In this document: positions 20,602 to 31,584 of the stretch, in pieces
How the letters are laid out: each line of letters begins with the position of its first letter
How positions within the stretch are numbered: position 1 is the stretch's first letter
DNA from: Isoetes taiwanensis
Taxonomy: Eukaryota > Streptophyta > Lycopodiopsida > Isoetales > Isoetaceae
Direction of reading: 5' to 3'
DNA length: 64,000 bases
Assembly (NCBI GenBank): GCA_021234155.1
Contig: JAJEKV010000091.1
Location: 2,857,501-2,921,500 of the forward strand
Notes under the pieces: generated by a model
Told to the model about the DNA's origin: nothing
Databases searched by the model: none
Seen by the model: only the letters and a program-made list of their open reading frames with translations
Made by a program: the position numbers and the translations under genes

Positions 20602-21395
20602 TAAAGAATGGGGGATCAGGAGAAATGGGGTAGTCATGGTTAGTAGGGGTAATGAGGGAGTAATGGGGAATTGCAATTTCGAACATGGGGATTTTATGTA
20701 GAAAATGAAGAATGGAGGATGAGGAGAAATGGGGTAGTCATTGGTACTTGTTGACCCTAAACCTGGCTTAAAGGTCAACCACAAGGAACCAATTCAAGTT
20801 TTCACTCAAATTGGGGTTAGAACCTCCAGATCACTTGAGGTGATCAGTCTATGCAAGGAAATCCCAAAAACAAGTTCAAAAAGTTCGAGTTCTATACCTT
20901 TCCCATTTCCAAAAAATAGTACCTTTGCCAAAACAAACATCCTTTGACCTTCATATCAATGTTGACTACCAAGTCCTCTTTTGACTTAGCCTTCCTCACT
21001 TCAACAAATAAACCATTCAATTAGTATGTTGCCCTTTGGGGGCAACAGTACTATGGATAATTGAGGGAGTAATAGGGGGATTGCAGTTTAGAACATGGGG
21101 AAAAATGGAGAATGGGGGATGACGAGAAATGGGATAGTCATGGTTAGTAGGGGTAATGAGGGAGTAATGGGGATTGTAATTTAGAACATGGGGATGTCTA
21201 CTAAAAAATGAAGAATGGGGATACTTGAGAAATGGGGTAGCAAAGTTAGTAGGGGTAATGAGGGAGTAATGGGGATTGCAATTTAGAACATGGGATGAGA
21301 AGAAATGGGGTAGTAGGTTTAGTAGGGGTAATGGTGGCGTAATGGAGGGATTGCAATTTAGAATGGGGGGATGAGGAAAAATGCGGTAATCAAAG
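20602..21395 (+). repeat. GA-rich minisatellite, unit ~90-100 bp, split by a solo LTR
   Basis: Repeated modules of GGAGAAATGGGGTAGTCATG, GTTAGTAGGGGTAATGAGGG, AGTAATGGGGATTGCAATTT and AGAACATGGGGA, at 20,602-20,748 and again several times at 21,053-21,395. Unit length varies by deletion. Long minus-strand frames here are artefacts of the repeat. Confidence 0.75.
20749..21047 (-). repeat. Solo short LTR of the main gypsy family, TSD GTACT
   Basis: Both ends of the 1.9-kb family LTR are present (TGTTGACCCTAAACCTGGC... and ...CCCTTTGGGGGCAACA), but only 299 bases lie between TG and CA. GTACT at 20,744-20,748 is repeated at 21,048-21,052. The central ~1.6 kb of the LTR is missing: sequence jumps from GCCAAAACAAACAT to CCTTTGACCTTCATATCAAT. 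Confidence 0.85.
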
Positions 21396-21469
21396 TTAGA
21401 CAAGAGGATAAGCTCTTGCCTTCCGATAGGTAGTAGGGCTTTTTTATATATAATTAAATAAATAATTAT

Positions 21470-21740
21470 ATCCTAATGTATATGTAAAATAATTACTAGT
21501 GGTGGCTTCCGAAAGCTTCCATTATATATCAACCTCCAGATCTTGGCCGCCCATTTGCTCCCTTGCGATCTAGGTGGTCGAATCTGGTGGCTTCCGAAAG
21601 CTTTTGGTGGCCCATTTTGTCTGTCTATTTGTTTGGGGATCTCCCACTCTCTAAAAAAAAAAATTATATTGGGAGGAATTGAACCCCCTAACCCCCTCAC
21701 CCCCACACAAACCCCTTAACCAACTCTCCACACTGAATTT
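21470..21740 (-). repeat. Possible tRNA-derived SINE
   Basis: Minus strand: GAGAGTTGGTTAAGGGG (A-box-like), then GGGGGTTCAATTCCTCCC (B-box GGTTCAATTCC), then an AT run of about 15 bases. A 20-base motif, AAGCTTTCGGAAGCCACCA, occurs twice in the body (about 21,500 and 21,590). The tail is not clear. Confidence 0.35.
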
Positions 21741-22451
21741 TATCTTCAACCTTATTTGTTTTTTTTTTTTTATTAAGGTTAAATGAAAACCTAATGGTTC
21801 TAGAATGTTCTAATATTTTGTTGAGTTTTGCTTTATTTTTCTTTTTCTTTATCCTTCAATTCTCAAACAATTTGTTGTTCTTAATTGCTAGATTGGTTTT
21901 GAGAAGTTAATGGCTATGTAGGTGAAGATCGTTTTGTAACATTCTAGAGTGCCTAGACCTTTATGCAATATAAGGACCATCCCCTCTCTCGCGTGAAGGG
22001 GGTTTTCGCGGAAAGATTTCTTAGTCGTCCATCCTTTGACCGGATGTTTTGAAATTGTTTTGCGCTTGGACCTTCGACATCTCATCTCCACAAGGAGGGG
22101 CTTTTGGGAAAAGGTGGAAGGCCGGAATATATGTATAAAACTCGCATTGCTTGAAAATAGACGTTTAGAATAAATATCTCCTTTGTAATTAAATAATTAA
22201 GAATTATATGGGCTTGCTCCTGGAGATGGGGCTAGTCTAGGAATTAGTTGACAAGTGCTAATAAGCAGTTACAGTCAGGAACGGGTGAAAATATTCTTAC
22301 CCCGGTTATTGTGATTCCATCGCAAGATATTCCCTCCCGCGGAATCATAGACCCACTGGGAACGGGATCCGTTCCGAAGGCCCCGTTATTCGTACCTGAC
22401 AACGTCCGGTGTACCTTCTGATGGATCCCAGCCATCCGTCTATAGGGTTGA
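21741..22451. other. No gene recognised
   Basis: AT-rich to 22,200, then about 240 bases of higher GC. No family, RNA gene or transposon terminus recognised. It truncates the LTR of copy A at 22,452. Confidence 0.5.
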
Positions 22452-23185
22452 CTCCATGGAATATGCTGTATTCTATAATTTTTGCAAAGCTAGGCCATGG
22501 TTTTAAAAGGCCACTCATAGATAATTGAAGAGGTGAATCATTTTAGCAATGGCAACCCTAATTTTTTTTGGGAATATGCCAAGTCCTTGGGCATAATGAT
22601 CAGGAATATTCCACAAGGTATACAAATGGCATGGCATAATGATAAAGAATTGCAAAAGGACTTTGGCTAGGGAAATTTGCAAAAAAATGTGGCATAAGAA
22701 AGATATGGAGGCAATGGTGGGGGATAACTCATGGGGGAATATAGGTGTATTAGAAAAAGGGAGAATTAATAAGGTATGCAAGGGTAAACAAAAGAGAATA
22801 TGGATGTAGGAAAAATGGCTAGGAAATTTCAAAGGATAGAAATAGAAGATGAGTAAAAATTGGATAAGGATGGCTAAGGGATGAAATCAAGCATCATGGG
22901 GTCTTCCAAACTTTTAACTTCCAATCTTCAAAAAATGCCTTCCAAACTTCTTAACCCAGAATCTTCTAGAGCATATTCTTGACTAAGCATTTTGACCTCA
23001 AATAAAGTACCTCATGTGAGTTTTGAACATTGAGCACTCGTTGACTTGAAGAATGAACACCCTTTGACCTCCACATCAATGTTGAATACCAAGAATCTTC
23101 CAAACTTTATCCTAGTCTTTTAAGATAAATTGACCTAGTTTGAATGCATAGACCACAATTAGCATGTTGCCCTTTGGGGGCAACA
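22452..23185 (-). repeat. Copy A: 3' LTR, truncated
   Basis: Homologous to the right ~730 bases of the family LTR (compare 33,540-34,272 and 41,835-42,567). It ends at the terminal inverted repeat TGTTGCCC...GGGCAACA (23,165-23,185). The half containing the LTR 3' end is lost. Confidence 0.85.
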
Positions 23186-24180
23186 TCTCGCCAAAACAAG
23201 AAAAAGGCTGGTCCCCTCAGCCATGTGATGTCAAAAAATGAATAACTAGAGGGGTCTTTAACTTTGTGCCAAGGTGCCCAAGTGGAAATATGATAGAATG
23301 AGAGTGTGGGTGCAAGTGTTGATGAAATGAGTGTGAATGTGGTGGTGGAATAATGTGAATGGAGTATGGTAAGTGAGAAAAGGCAGAAGTGAATGTGAAC
23401 ATGACAAGATGGTGATGGAGTGATGGTGAATGGAATATAGTGAGTGAGAAAAGGTAAAAGTGAGTGTGAATATGACAAGGTGGTGATGAAATGGAGATGA
23501 AGTGAGTGTGCAAGTGTTTGAGACTTCGCCAAAACAAGAAAATGTATGTCTTCTTCTTGGTCTTCAACAAGTGCAACTCTGCTGTGATGGTAAAGATGAA
23601 TTGCAGAGTGCTTTTCTTCTTTAGGGAATGAGAACAAGAATAAGGAGTTTAAATGGAAGGTAGGGCTACTTATGACAGATGAAAAATATGGAGGAAGAGT
23701 GCACCTGTCATGGAAACACACAAACCAATTAGTCTCAAATCCTTGCAACTCTGCTATGATGGTGAAGGTGGTTTTGCAGAGAGTCTTTGTTAAGGTATGG
23801 AAAAACAAGAAATAGAATTTTGGATGGATGGTAGGAATGCTTTAAGGCAAGTGAATAAAATGGAAGAAGAATGCTCCTGATATGACACTTGGTAATCATT
23901 AGTATCAACCCCCCGTTCTTGAGATCATTTGTAATCATTATCCGGTCAAATCAACCTATAAACATGAAACCAATTCTATTAGAGTAATGTGCTCAAAGTC
24001 AAACCGTTCTAGCTCTTTGAAATAGTGTGCTTAAAAGTCAAACCGATTTAACTACTTTTAAACCTACCATAAATCTCTAAACTTTTTAATGTAAGAAGAG
24101 GGACAAGCAAGCATCTTTGGTCCCAATACCTTTCAAAAAGTGGGCTATTGATTGGATTTGGCGGTGGCATTCTGAAGCAA
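23186..24180 (-). repeat. Copy A: long 3' untranslated region with internal repeats
   Basis: Between integrase and LTR. It has two tandem ~170-bp modules (containing CACCATCATAGCAGAGTTGCA and TCCATGACAGGTGCACTC) and a CAC/TCAC-rich stretch flanked by two copies of TTCTTGTTTTGGCGAGA. A frame of over 200 codons rich in H, S, F and L spans it. The same low-complexity frames recur in D, B, E and F, but they are broken and look non-coding. Confidence 0.6.
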
Positions 24181-25722
24181 CCTCTTGTAACCAATAAGAA
24201 TTAGCACCTGCGGGGTTCCAAAGACTACAAAGGGTCCTTCCCAAATATTGTCAAATTTGCTACCGAGTCTTCCTTTGACTTGTTCCATTTGAGAACAAGC
24301 TCTCCTTTCTTAAAGGTGCCTTGTATTTTTGTGTGCAGCCTTGAATGCACAACCCGGATCTTTGGCCTTTTTCAGCAAATTAGTGTTCTCAGCTTCCATT
24401 CTGTACTCATCTAAGTGTAACAGGGCGTCCAATCTTTCCTGTAAGGCATGTTCAAAAGGTAAGCACAATTTATGAGCTACTCTCAAGGAAGGTAACTCAA
24501 GTTCTACTGGTAGAACTGCTTCTATGCCATAGACCAAATTGAAAGGTGTATGATTTGTAGCTGTTTTGATAGTGACTCTATAAGCCCAAAGTGCATCCAC
24601 TATTTTGATATGCCAATCCTTTTTGTTAATCTCAACTGTTTTCTGCAAGATATTTTTTAACACTTTGTTAGTAGCTTCAGCTTGTCCATTACCCTGGGGA
24701 TAATATGAAGAACTTTTGGTATGCTTGACCTTCAAAATGCTCAACAAATTAGCAATGACTTCATTAACAAAGGGGGTACCTCTATCAGAATGTATCTGGA
24801 GAGGAACACCAAATCTGGAACAAACAAATTCATGTAAAAACCTTGCAGTTGTGAGGGCATTGGCTTGCCTCAAGGGTATAGCCTCTGCCCACTTAGTAAA
24901 ATAATCTGTAGCCACAATGATATGCTAATGTTGACCTGTAGAAGAAGGATTAATGGGATCAATATAATCTAGCCCCCAAATTTGAAAAGGTCCTGGAGAT
25001 ATGATAGGATTCAAGGCAGCTGGCAATAAAATTCTTTTACTAAAAATTTGACATTGATGGCAAGTTTTTATGACCTCATAGCAATCTCTAAAAACAGTAG
25101 GCCAATAATATCCAGACCTGAGAATCTTTTTTGCAGTGGTATCCCCAGCAAAATGTCCTCCACAGATACCTTTGTGCATCTCCCTAATAATCAAGGCAGA
25201 TTCTTCTTCACTCACACACCTCAGCAAGATTCCATCCCTGTTAACTTTGCACAAGACATTGTCTATCAGCTTGAACTGTCTGCACTTGTCCTTGAGTCTT
25301 CTTTTCTGACTTGGAGTGAGGCTTGGAGAGATGATCCCATGTTGTAAAAAATCTCTAATAGGTTGCTGCCATCCTCCTTTGGCTTGACCTCCTTGAGTTA
25401 CTTCTAAGTGTGCTACTGCAAGTGAAGTGTCAGTAGTATTCAATTCATCTTCATGATCAAAAAATATATAAGGCAAGTAGAGGCTAGGATTTCGTGTCAA
25501 ATGTAACTCTTTTACAGAAATATCATAACTTTGTAACTTACAACCCCACCTCTGGATTTTTGGTTTATTAGTTGCTTTACCAAATAGCAAGCCCATTGGG
25601 TTTTGTTTCATATGAACTTGAACTTGGCTCTTCAGAAGCAAATGTCTTTGTCTATTAATAAGAAACATGAGGGCAGCAACACTTTTTTCTATTCTGGTGT
25701 ATCTTTCTTTAAGAGCAGACCA
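24181..25722 (-). pseudogene. Copy A: gypsy RNase H remnant and integrase
   Basis: Minus strand, beginning in the degenerate RNase H (VHMKQNPMGLLFGKATNKP, IQRWGCKLQSYDISVKELH), a linker, then integrase: zinc-binding H-x6-H and C-x2-C (MHKGICGGHFAG, TCHQCQ), D-D-E core readable as WGLDYIDPINPS, HSDRGTPFVNEVIANLL and YYPQGNGQAEATNKVL. The C-terminus with WEGPFVV-type GPY/F motif is partly frame-shifted near 24,300. One stop (TAG) separates the first Asp region from the rest at about 24,920. Everything upstream (gag, PR, aRH, RT) is missing. Confidence 0.85.
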
Positions 25723-25841
25723 TTTCTCACTTCTAATGTAGCAGAATATAAGGCTTTGATTGCAGGTCTTCAGGAGGCCAAAGCTATGGATATTGCTAAT
25801 ATCCACATCTATGGTGACTCACAACTAATTTGTAGACAAGT
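25723..25841 (+). pseudogene. Fragment of the upstream RNase H domain (aRH), plus strand
   Basis: 120 bases encoding SNVAEYKALIAGLQEAKAMD then NIHIYGDSQLICRQV, carrying the E and second D of the aRH active site. It is joined head-on to the minus-strand RNase H of copy A at about 25,722, and cut by the 5' LTR of copy D at 25,842, where the last five bases, CAAGT, are the expected target duplication. Confidence 0.8.
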
Positions 25842-27733
25842 TGTTGCCCCCAAAGGGCAACATGCGAATTGTGTTCTATGCATTCAAGTTAGGTTAAGTC
25901 ATTTTGAACTAGGTCAAAGTTTGGAAGAGCTTGGTAGTCAATATTGACATGAAGGTCAAGGAAGTCTCACCTTGTAGGTCAGGGTGTTCAAGCCCAAAAG
26001 TTCACAAGAGGTACTTTATAAAGGGTCAAAGGCTTAGCCAAGAATATGCTCTAGGAAAAATCACGGGATATGAAGTTTGGAAGATACTATTTGAAGTTTG
26101 GAAGATAAAGTTTATTAGACCCCATGGTATATAGTTTTTAATTTTAGCTTTTTGCCTTATTCCACTACCCCATTCTTGCACCTTTGGCTCAAATTTGCCC
26201 TCATACCTATTGCTTATTCCCGTTGCCATGCTCACCTTGCCATTTTGCCCAAATCCTTGCCATTTCCTCCAAATACCACTACATTGCTTATTCAAAAAAC
26301 ATTTAAGCCCTTGTTGCAAAGTTATTATTCCCCTCTTTTGCATTTCCACTTTTATCTCCCTACTAGCCCTTCATGATTTCTTTTGCCTTCATTCCTACTC
26401 CATTATGCCCTCATTGGTATATTATAGACCTTGTCAAAAGATGCCCCAAAGATTCCATATCCCTTTACACGTGTGGGCAATCTTCCCTATGGTTGAGAGG
26501 TTATAACTTCTTGTAAATATTCCATAAAAAAACCTTTAAACCATTGGCCAAGCTTTTTAAAGTGGTCAAATACGGCATATACATGGCATATTCCTTCAAA
26601 AACTTAAAACCAGACGCTAAAAATATGCTAAAATACAAATGAAGAACCCTAGAATCGGAAATCCATTTCGAATCATGCCATCCCGCTCCATTCTCCCCTG
26701 AAACCACTCTATTTTTGGATTAGGAACCTAAGCAACAAATTAAGCCTAAATTTATTACACGAAATCAATGGAATCGAAATTCAAAAACTATATACAGTGG
26801 GAAACACAATAAAAACATTTTCAAGGCCCAGACGCGACTCATGATCAATGCTGAGCATGACCCGAAGATTCTTGAAGTCCCCCGAAAGCATTCCTCGATT
26901 TGGATTTGCAAAGATCCAGATTGATATTACCTTCAGAAATTATCTTATGAGTTATGATGATTATTTTTCAAGATTCGGAACTTTGAAGCATCATTATCTA
27001 TTATTATTATGATGTACTTACCTTCATATCAATATAAATTGACTGCCAAGTTGTAAATCCATCTCTGATACATTTCTTAGCAATTCTTGACTCAAAATAT
27101 TTTACAAAAAATCCCTGAGTGTTCCAAAGCACTATTGGCCTACTTGCCATCTATTCTTAGAGTAATTGTGAGCTAAAGGCTTTGAAAACATCAAAAAAAT
27201 ACCACTTCTAGTTCAAGTTAGAAAAATTAGCATTCTGCTCTAATCATTTTATGACTGTATTTTGCCAAATCCAGCTTCAAAAAAATACTTTCTACGCCTC
27301 CAAATGGAAGTTTGACTTCATGCCTCTCTTTCTCATCACCATTAGAGTACATGAGCTTTGGAAATTCCCAAAAATACGTTCCGCAACTCCAAATCTCATT
27401 TTCTGATCACTGTTTTCCATAGTTGACCTCTATTGACCAATTTTTGACCCCACCTTGAGATCGAATATCTCTCAAATTTATAGTCTGACTTGGTCAGAGA
27501 CCTTATCACTGGGTTCCCACAACTTTTTTTCAAGAAAATCGGCAGGTTGACTCGAAAAATCAATCCATTTTTCATCACAACCGCTTTGAGTCTTTCTAGA
27601 AATGGGAAAGGTTTGAAATTTGATTGCATAGACTCGATCACCTTAAGTGATTCGGAGGTTCTAATCCCAATTTGGGTGTAAACTCAAATTGGTTCCTTCC
27701 GTTGACCTTCAAGCCAAAGGTTTAGGGTCAACA
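25842..27733 (+). repeat. Copy D: 5' LTR (1,892 bp)
   Basis: Starts TGTTGCCCCCAAAGGGC and ends TTTAGGGTCAACA. Both ends are inverted repeats. It is the same length as the 3' LTR of copy B. The primer binding site follows after three bases. Confidence 0.9.
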
Positions 27734-27736
27734 TTT

Positions 27737-27754
27737 TGGAGGTTCTACCGAGAT
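27737..27754 (+). other. Primer binding site, tRNA-Gln type (copy D)
   Basis: TGGAGGTTCTACCGAGAT. Its complement ends in AGAACCTCCA, which matches the 3' end of plant glutamine tRNA (…CAGAACCT plus CCA) as I remember it. The same site occurs after the 5' LTRs of B (40,633-40,650), E (46,243) and F (57,359). Confidence 0.7.
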
Positions 27755-27772
27755 CTTCCCGGATTTTAACTC

Positions 27773-28389
27773 ATGGCTCCAAAACAAAAATTTCAGCAGA
27801 ACAAGAACCATCAGAGGATGTTGATGTATCAAATCATTGCAGAGAGAGACCATTGCCTCAAGTTTTTCAACTAGTTTGCTTCAGAATCTGCCATATCAAT
27901 TTGAATTGAATGTCCCTGTTCCTTTACCTACTTTTGATTATAGTATGAGTGCTAACAATTTTCTGAGGATATTTAAAGATTATTTCAGGGATTATGGTTT
28001 TAAAAAAGGGTGCAAGCTCTCAGAATTTGAAAAATGCTTCAAAGAAGAGAGTGAGGCTGGTGCTTGGCTAACTTATGAAAAGTTAATGGGGACCACCTCA
28101 TGGGATGAGCTTATAAGAAGTTCTTAGATAGGTTTGGTAAGTTGGCTGCTCCTAAAGATTTGGTTAATGAGTTGCAAAGTTTTTCTATACATGCAGGGGA
28201 GAGTGTGAATCAGTACAAAGAAAGATTTAGCACATTCATGAGTAGGTGCCAAAGAGCTCAAGTTACAATTCCAACTCTTTTTCTGGTCACTGCTTTCATC
28301 AATGGTTTGGAAAGGAGACCAGATATCCAAAGAAAGCTGCTTAAGATCCAAGCTGCTGAGGGTTTCGATTCTATATACAAAGTTTTTGC
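27773..28389 (+). pseudogene. Copy D: gag capsid region, truncated
   Basis: ATG at 27,773 (MAPKQKF). The conserved family capsid then follows: LPTFDYSMSANNFLRIFKDY, CKLSEFEKCFKEES, TYEKLMGTTSWDEL, HAGESVNQYKERFSTFMSRC. Frameshifts occur at about 27,835 and 28,125. At 28,389 it is fused directly to RT, so the zinc knuckles, protease and aRH domain are absent. Confidence 0.8.
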
Positions 28390-29110
28390 ATTGACTATCA
28401 GGATCTCAACAAAGCCACCATCAAGGATTGTTACCCTTTGCCTTTTTTAGAGGAGATATTATATCTTATGTGGGTGTAAAGAGGTGTACTCATTTTTTAG
28501 ATGGATTCTCGTGATTCAATCGGATCAAGATTAAAGAGGAAGACTAGCCAAAGACTTCCTTCATCACTCCCCTGGGGCACATATGCTATGAAAATAATGC
28601 CCTTTGGTTTAATGAATGCCCCAACTACCTTCCAAAGGGCAATGGATGTTATCTTCAAATCAATGTCTACTGAAGAGTTCAGGGTGTACCTAGATGATCT
28701 TTGCCTAGGCTCTCATCCTACTAATCATGTGGACTTACTTGCAAAAATTTATTCTCTATGCAGAGTTCGGGGAGTTAATCTAAATCCAAAGAAATGCATC
28801 TTTTTTGCATCAAAAGGACAACTCTTAGGACATGAAGTATCCAGCCAAGGCATTCAAGTTGCTCAAGACAAGATTGAAGCCCTCAAAAAGCTAGCACCTC
28901 CCAAGAATCTAAAGCAGTTAAGAGTTTTATTGGTATGACAAGTTTCCTTAGGATGTATATTCCTAATTTTGCTCATATTTTGAGTCCCATTTCTAAGTTG
29001 ACAAGGGTAGGCAAGTTTTCTAAGTCCTGAAAGCAAGCATATACCTATCACATGGACTCTTAATGCCAAGAGGCTTTTGACTTTCTCATTCTATCCATAT
29101 GTGAAGCCAC
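28390..29110 (+). pseudogene. Copy D: reverse transcriptase
   Basis: Tat-like gypsy RT: PFGLMNAPTTFQRAMDVIF, catalytic VYLDDLCLGS (YLDD at about 28,687), NLNPKKCIFFASKGQLLGHE, SFIGMTSFLRMYIPNFAH after a one-base shift at 28,920. The N-terminal finger region before DYRDLNK is deleted. Confidence 0.85.
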
Positions 29111-29119
29111 ACTTTTGAA

Positions 29120-29500
29120 AAAAACAGATTTGAACATGCCATTTGAAGTTTATATCACTGTTACTAAAAAGGCCATAGGATTAGCCATTTTGCAAGATAA
29201 ACACACCATAGTATTTGCAAGTAAACAACCCTTGAAGAAAGATATACCAGAATAGAAAAGAGTGATGTTGCACTCATGTTCCTTATTAATAGGCAAGGAC
29301 ACTTGCTTCTGAAAAGTCAAGTCCAAGTCTACATGAAGCAAAACCCAATGGGTTTACTATTTGGTAAGGCAACCAATAAGCCAAAGATCCAGAGATGGGC
29401 TTGTAAGTTGCAAAGTTATGATATTTCTGTAAAAGAGTTGCATTTGGTACGAAGTCCTACCCTCTACTTGCCTTACATATTTTTTGACCATGAAGATGAG
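29120..29500 (+). pseudogene. Copy D: degenerate gypsy RNase H
   Basis: Reads FEVYITVTKKAIGLAILQDK, KDIPE/RKSD, HLLLKSQVQVYMKQNPMG and IQRWACKLQSYDISVKEL. By comparison with the Ty3 pattern F...TDAS..AIG and TDH, the two catalytic Asp positions are Thr and Lys. The D-x-L-S end motif is replaced by SPTLYLPYIFF. Confidence 0.8.
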
Positions 29501-30850
29501 TTGGATACTACCGACACTTCACTTGCAGTAGCTCATGTAGAGGTAACTCAAAGAGATCAAGCTAAGGGAGGATGGCAACAACCTATTAGAGACTTTTACA
29601 ATATGGGATTATCTCTCCAAGCCTCACTTCAAGCCAAAAAGGAGACTCAAGGACAAATGTAGACAATTCAAGATGTTAGACAATGTCTTGTGCAAAGTCA
29701 ACCGAGATGGAGTCTTGTTGAGGTGTGTAGATGAAGATGAGTCTACCCTAATTATCGTGGAAATGCATAAAGGTATTTGTGGAGGACATTTTGCGGGTGA
29801 TACTACAACAAAATAGATTCTCGTGTCCCGGATACCATCGCCCACTTGTTTTTAAAGATTGTCATGAGATTATAAGGACTTGCCATCAATGCCAAATTTT
29901 TAGCAAAAGAATTTTACTACCAGCTGCCCTTAATCCTATCATATCTCCAGGGCCTTTTCAGATTTGGGGGCTAGATTATATTGGCCCCATTAATCCTTCT
30001 TTTGCAGGTCAACATCAACATATTATTGTAGCCACAGACTATTTTACCAAGTGGGCATAAGCCATACCTTTGAGGCAGACTAATGCCTTCACAACTGCAA
30101 GGTTTTTACATGAATATGTTTGTTCTAGGTTTGGTATTCTTTCCAGTTGCATTCTGATAGGGGTACACCTTTTGTTAATGAAGTCATTGCTAACCTGTTG
30201 GACATTTTGAAGATCAAGCATACCAAAAGCTCCTCATACTATCCTCAGGGTAATGGACAAGCTGAAGCCACTAACAAAGTGTTGAAAAATATTTTGCAGA
30301 AGACAGTTGAGGTCAACAAGAGGGATTGGCATGTCAAAATAGTGGATGCACTTTGGGCTCATAGAGTCACTATCAAAACAGCTACAAATCACACACCTTT
30401 CAATTGGTTTGTGGCATAGAGGCAGTTTTACCAGTGGAACTCGAGTTGCCTTCTCTGAGATTGGCTCATAAATTATGCTTACCGTTTGAACATGCCTTGC
30501 AAGAAAGATTGGATGCCTTGCTGCACCTAGATGAATATAGAATGGAAGCTTAGAATACTAATTTGTTGAAAAAGGCTAAAGATCTAGCTGCATTCAAAGC
30601 TGCACATAGAATACAGGGTACTTTTAGGAAGGGAGAGCTTGTCCTTAAGTGGAATAAGTCAAAAGAAGACTCAGCTGGCAAGTTTGATAATATTTGGGAA
30701 GGACCCTTTGTGGTGCTGGAATCTGCAGGCACCAACTCTTATTGGCTACAAGAGGTTGCCTCAGGAATGTTGTTACCAAATCCTATCAATATCCTGCATT
30801 TGAAAAGGTATTGGGACCAGCATGCTTGCTTGTCCCTCTTTTTACACTAG
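29501..30850 (+). pseudogene. Copy D: integrase
   Basis: HKGICGGHFAG and TCHQCQIFSKR zinc-binding part, WGLDYIGPINPS, a SDRGTPFVNEVIANLLDIL block, YYPQGNGQAEATNKVLKNIL, then NHTPFN, ERLDALLHLDEYRMEA, FRKGELVLKW, WEGPFVVLESAG and LHLKRYWDQHACLS with a stop at 30,848. All of H-H-C-C and D-D-E can be seen, in several frames broken by point stops and short indels. No chromodomain follows. Confidence 0.85.
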
Positions 30851-31584
30851 AGAGTTCAAAGATCTATAGTAGGTTTAGAATAGTTAGATCTATTTGACTT
30901 TTGAGCATATTACTTTGATAAGTTCATTTTATGTTTGTAGGTTGGGCTGACCTGAGGACAGTATAAGTGATCTTAAGAAGAGAGTGATTACTAATGCTTT
31001 ACCAAGTGCCATATGCAGGAGCATCCTTTTTTCCATCTTTATTCACCTGCCATAAGTGGTCCTGCTACCCATCTAGGCTTCTTACTCTTATTTTCATTCC
31101 CATAAAAGCACTCTGCAATTTCAAATTTTCACCATCATAGCAGAGCTGCAAGGATTTGAGACTAACTAGTTTGTGTGTTTCCATGACAGGTGCATCCTTT
31201 CTCCATTTTTATTCATCTGTCATGAGTGGTCCTGCTATCCATTTAAACTCCTTATTCTTGTTTTCACCATCATAGCAGAGTTGCATTTTTAAAGGATCAA
31301 GGAGGCATATATTTTCTTGTTTTGGCGAGGTCTCAACACTTGCACATTCATCTCACCCTCATACACTCCATCCCCATCACCACCCTATCATATTCACACT
31401 CATTCTCACCTTTTTTCACTCATCATATTCCACTCACATCTTCCCACCACCATATTCACCTTTATTCCATCAACGCTTGCACTTTACACCCTCTCTCTAC
31501 CATGACTCTCACTTAGACACCTTGGTACAAAGTTGAAGACCTCTATGGTCGAGGGGACCAGCCATCCTCTTGTTTTTATTTAGA
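30851..31584 (+). repeat. Copy D: 3' untranslated region
   Basis: Two ~170-bp tandem modules (31,010-31,150 and 31,190-31,290; CACCATCATAGCAGAGYTGCA in each) and a CAC-rich tract (31,330-31,510). The segment between GGGGACCAGCC and the LTR start is not purine-rich. Confidence 0.6.

Noticed and set aside
20441-21403. Minus-strand frames with repeated PHSL/TPPLPL-like peptides
   Set aside because: They follow the GA-rich minisatellite unit and the solo LTR. No family and no splice or start context.
23107-23808. Minus-strand open frame of 233 codons, rich in H, S, F and L
   Set aside because: It spans the low-complexity 3' untranslated part of copy A. Related frames in D, B, E and F are broken at different points and the repeats explain the openness.
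26152-26506. Plus-strand frames inside the LTR of D (also 31,820-32,177 and 44,704-44,980)
   Set aside because: They lie within LTR U3 sequence, repeat with each LTR and contain no known motif.
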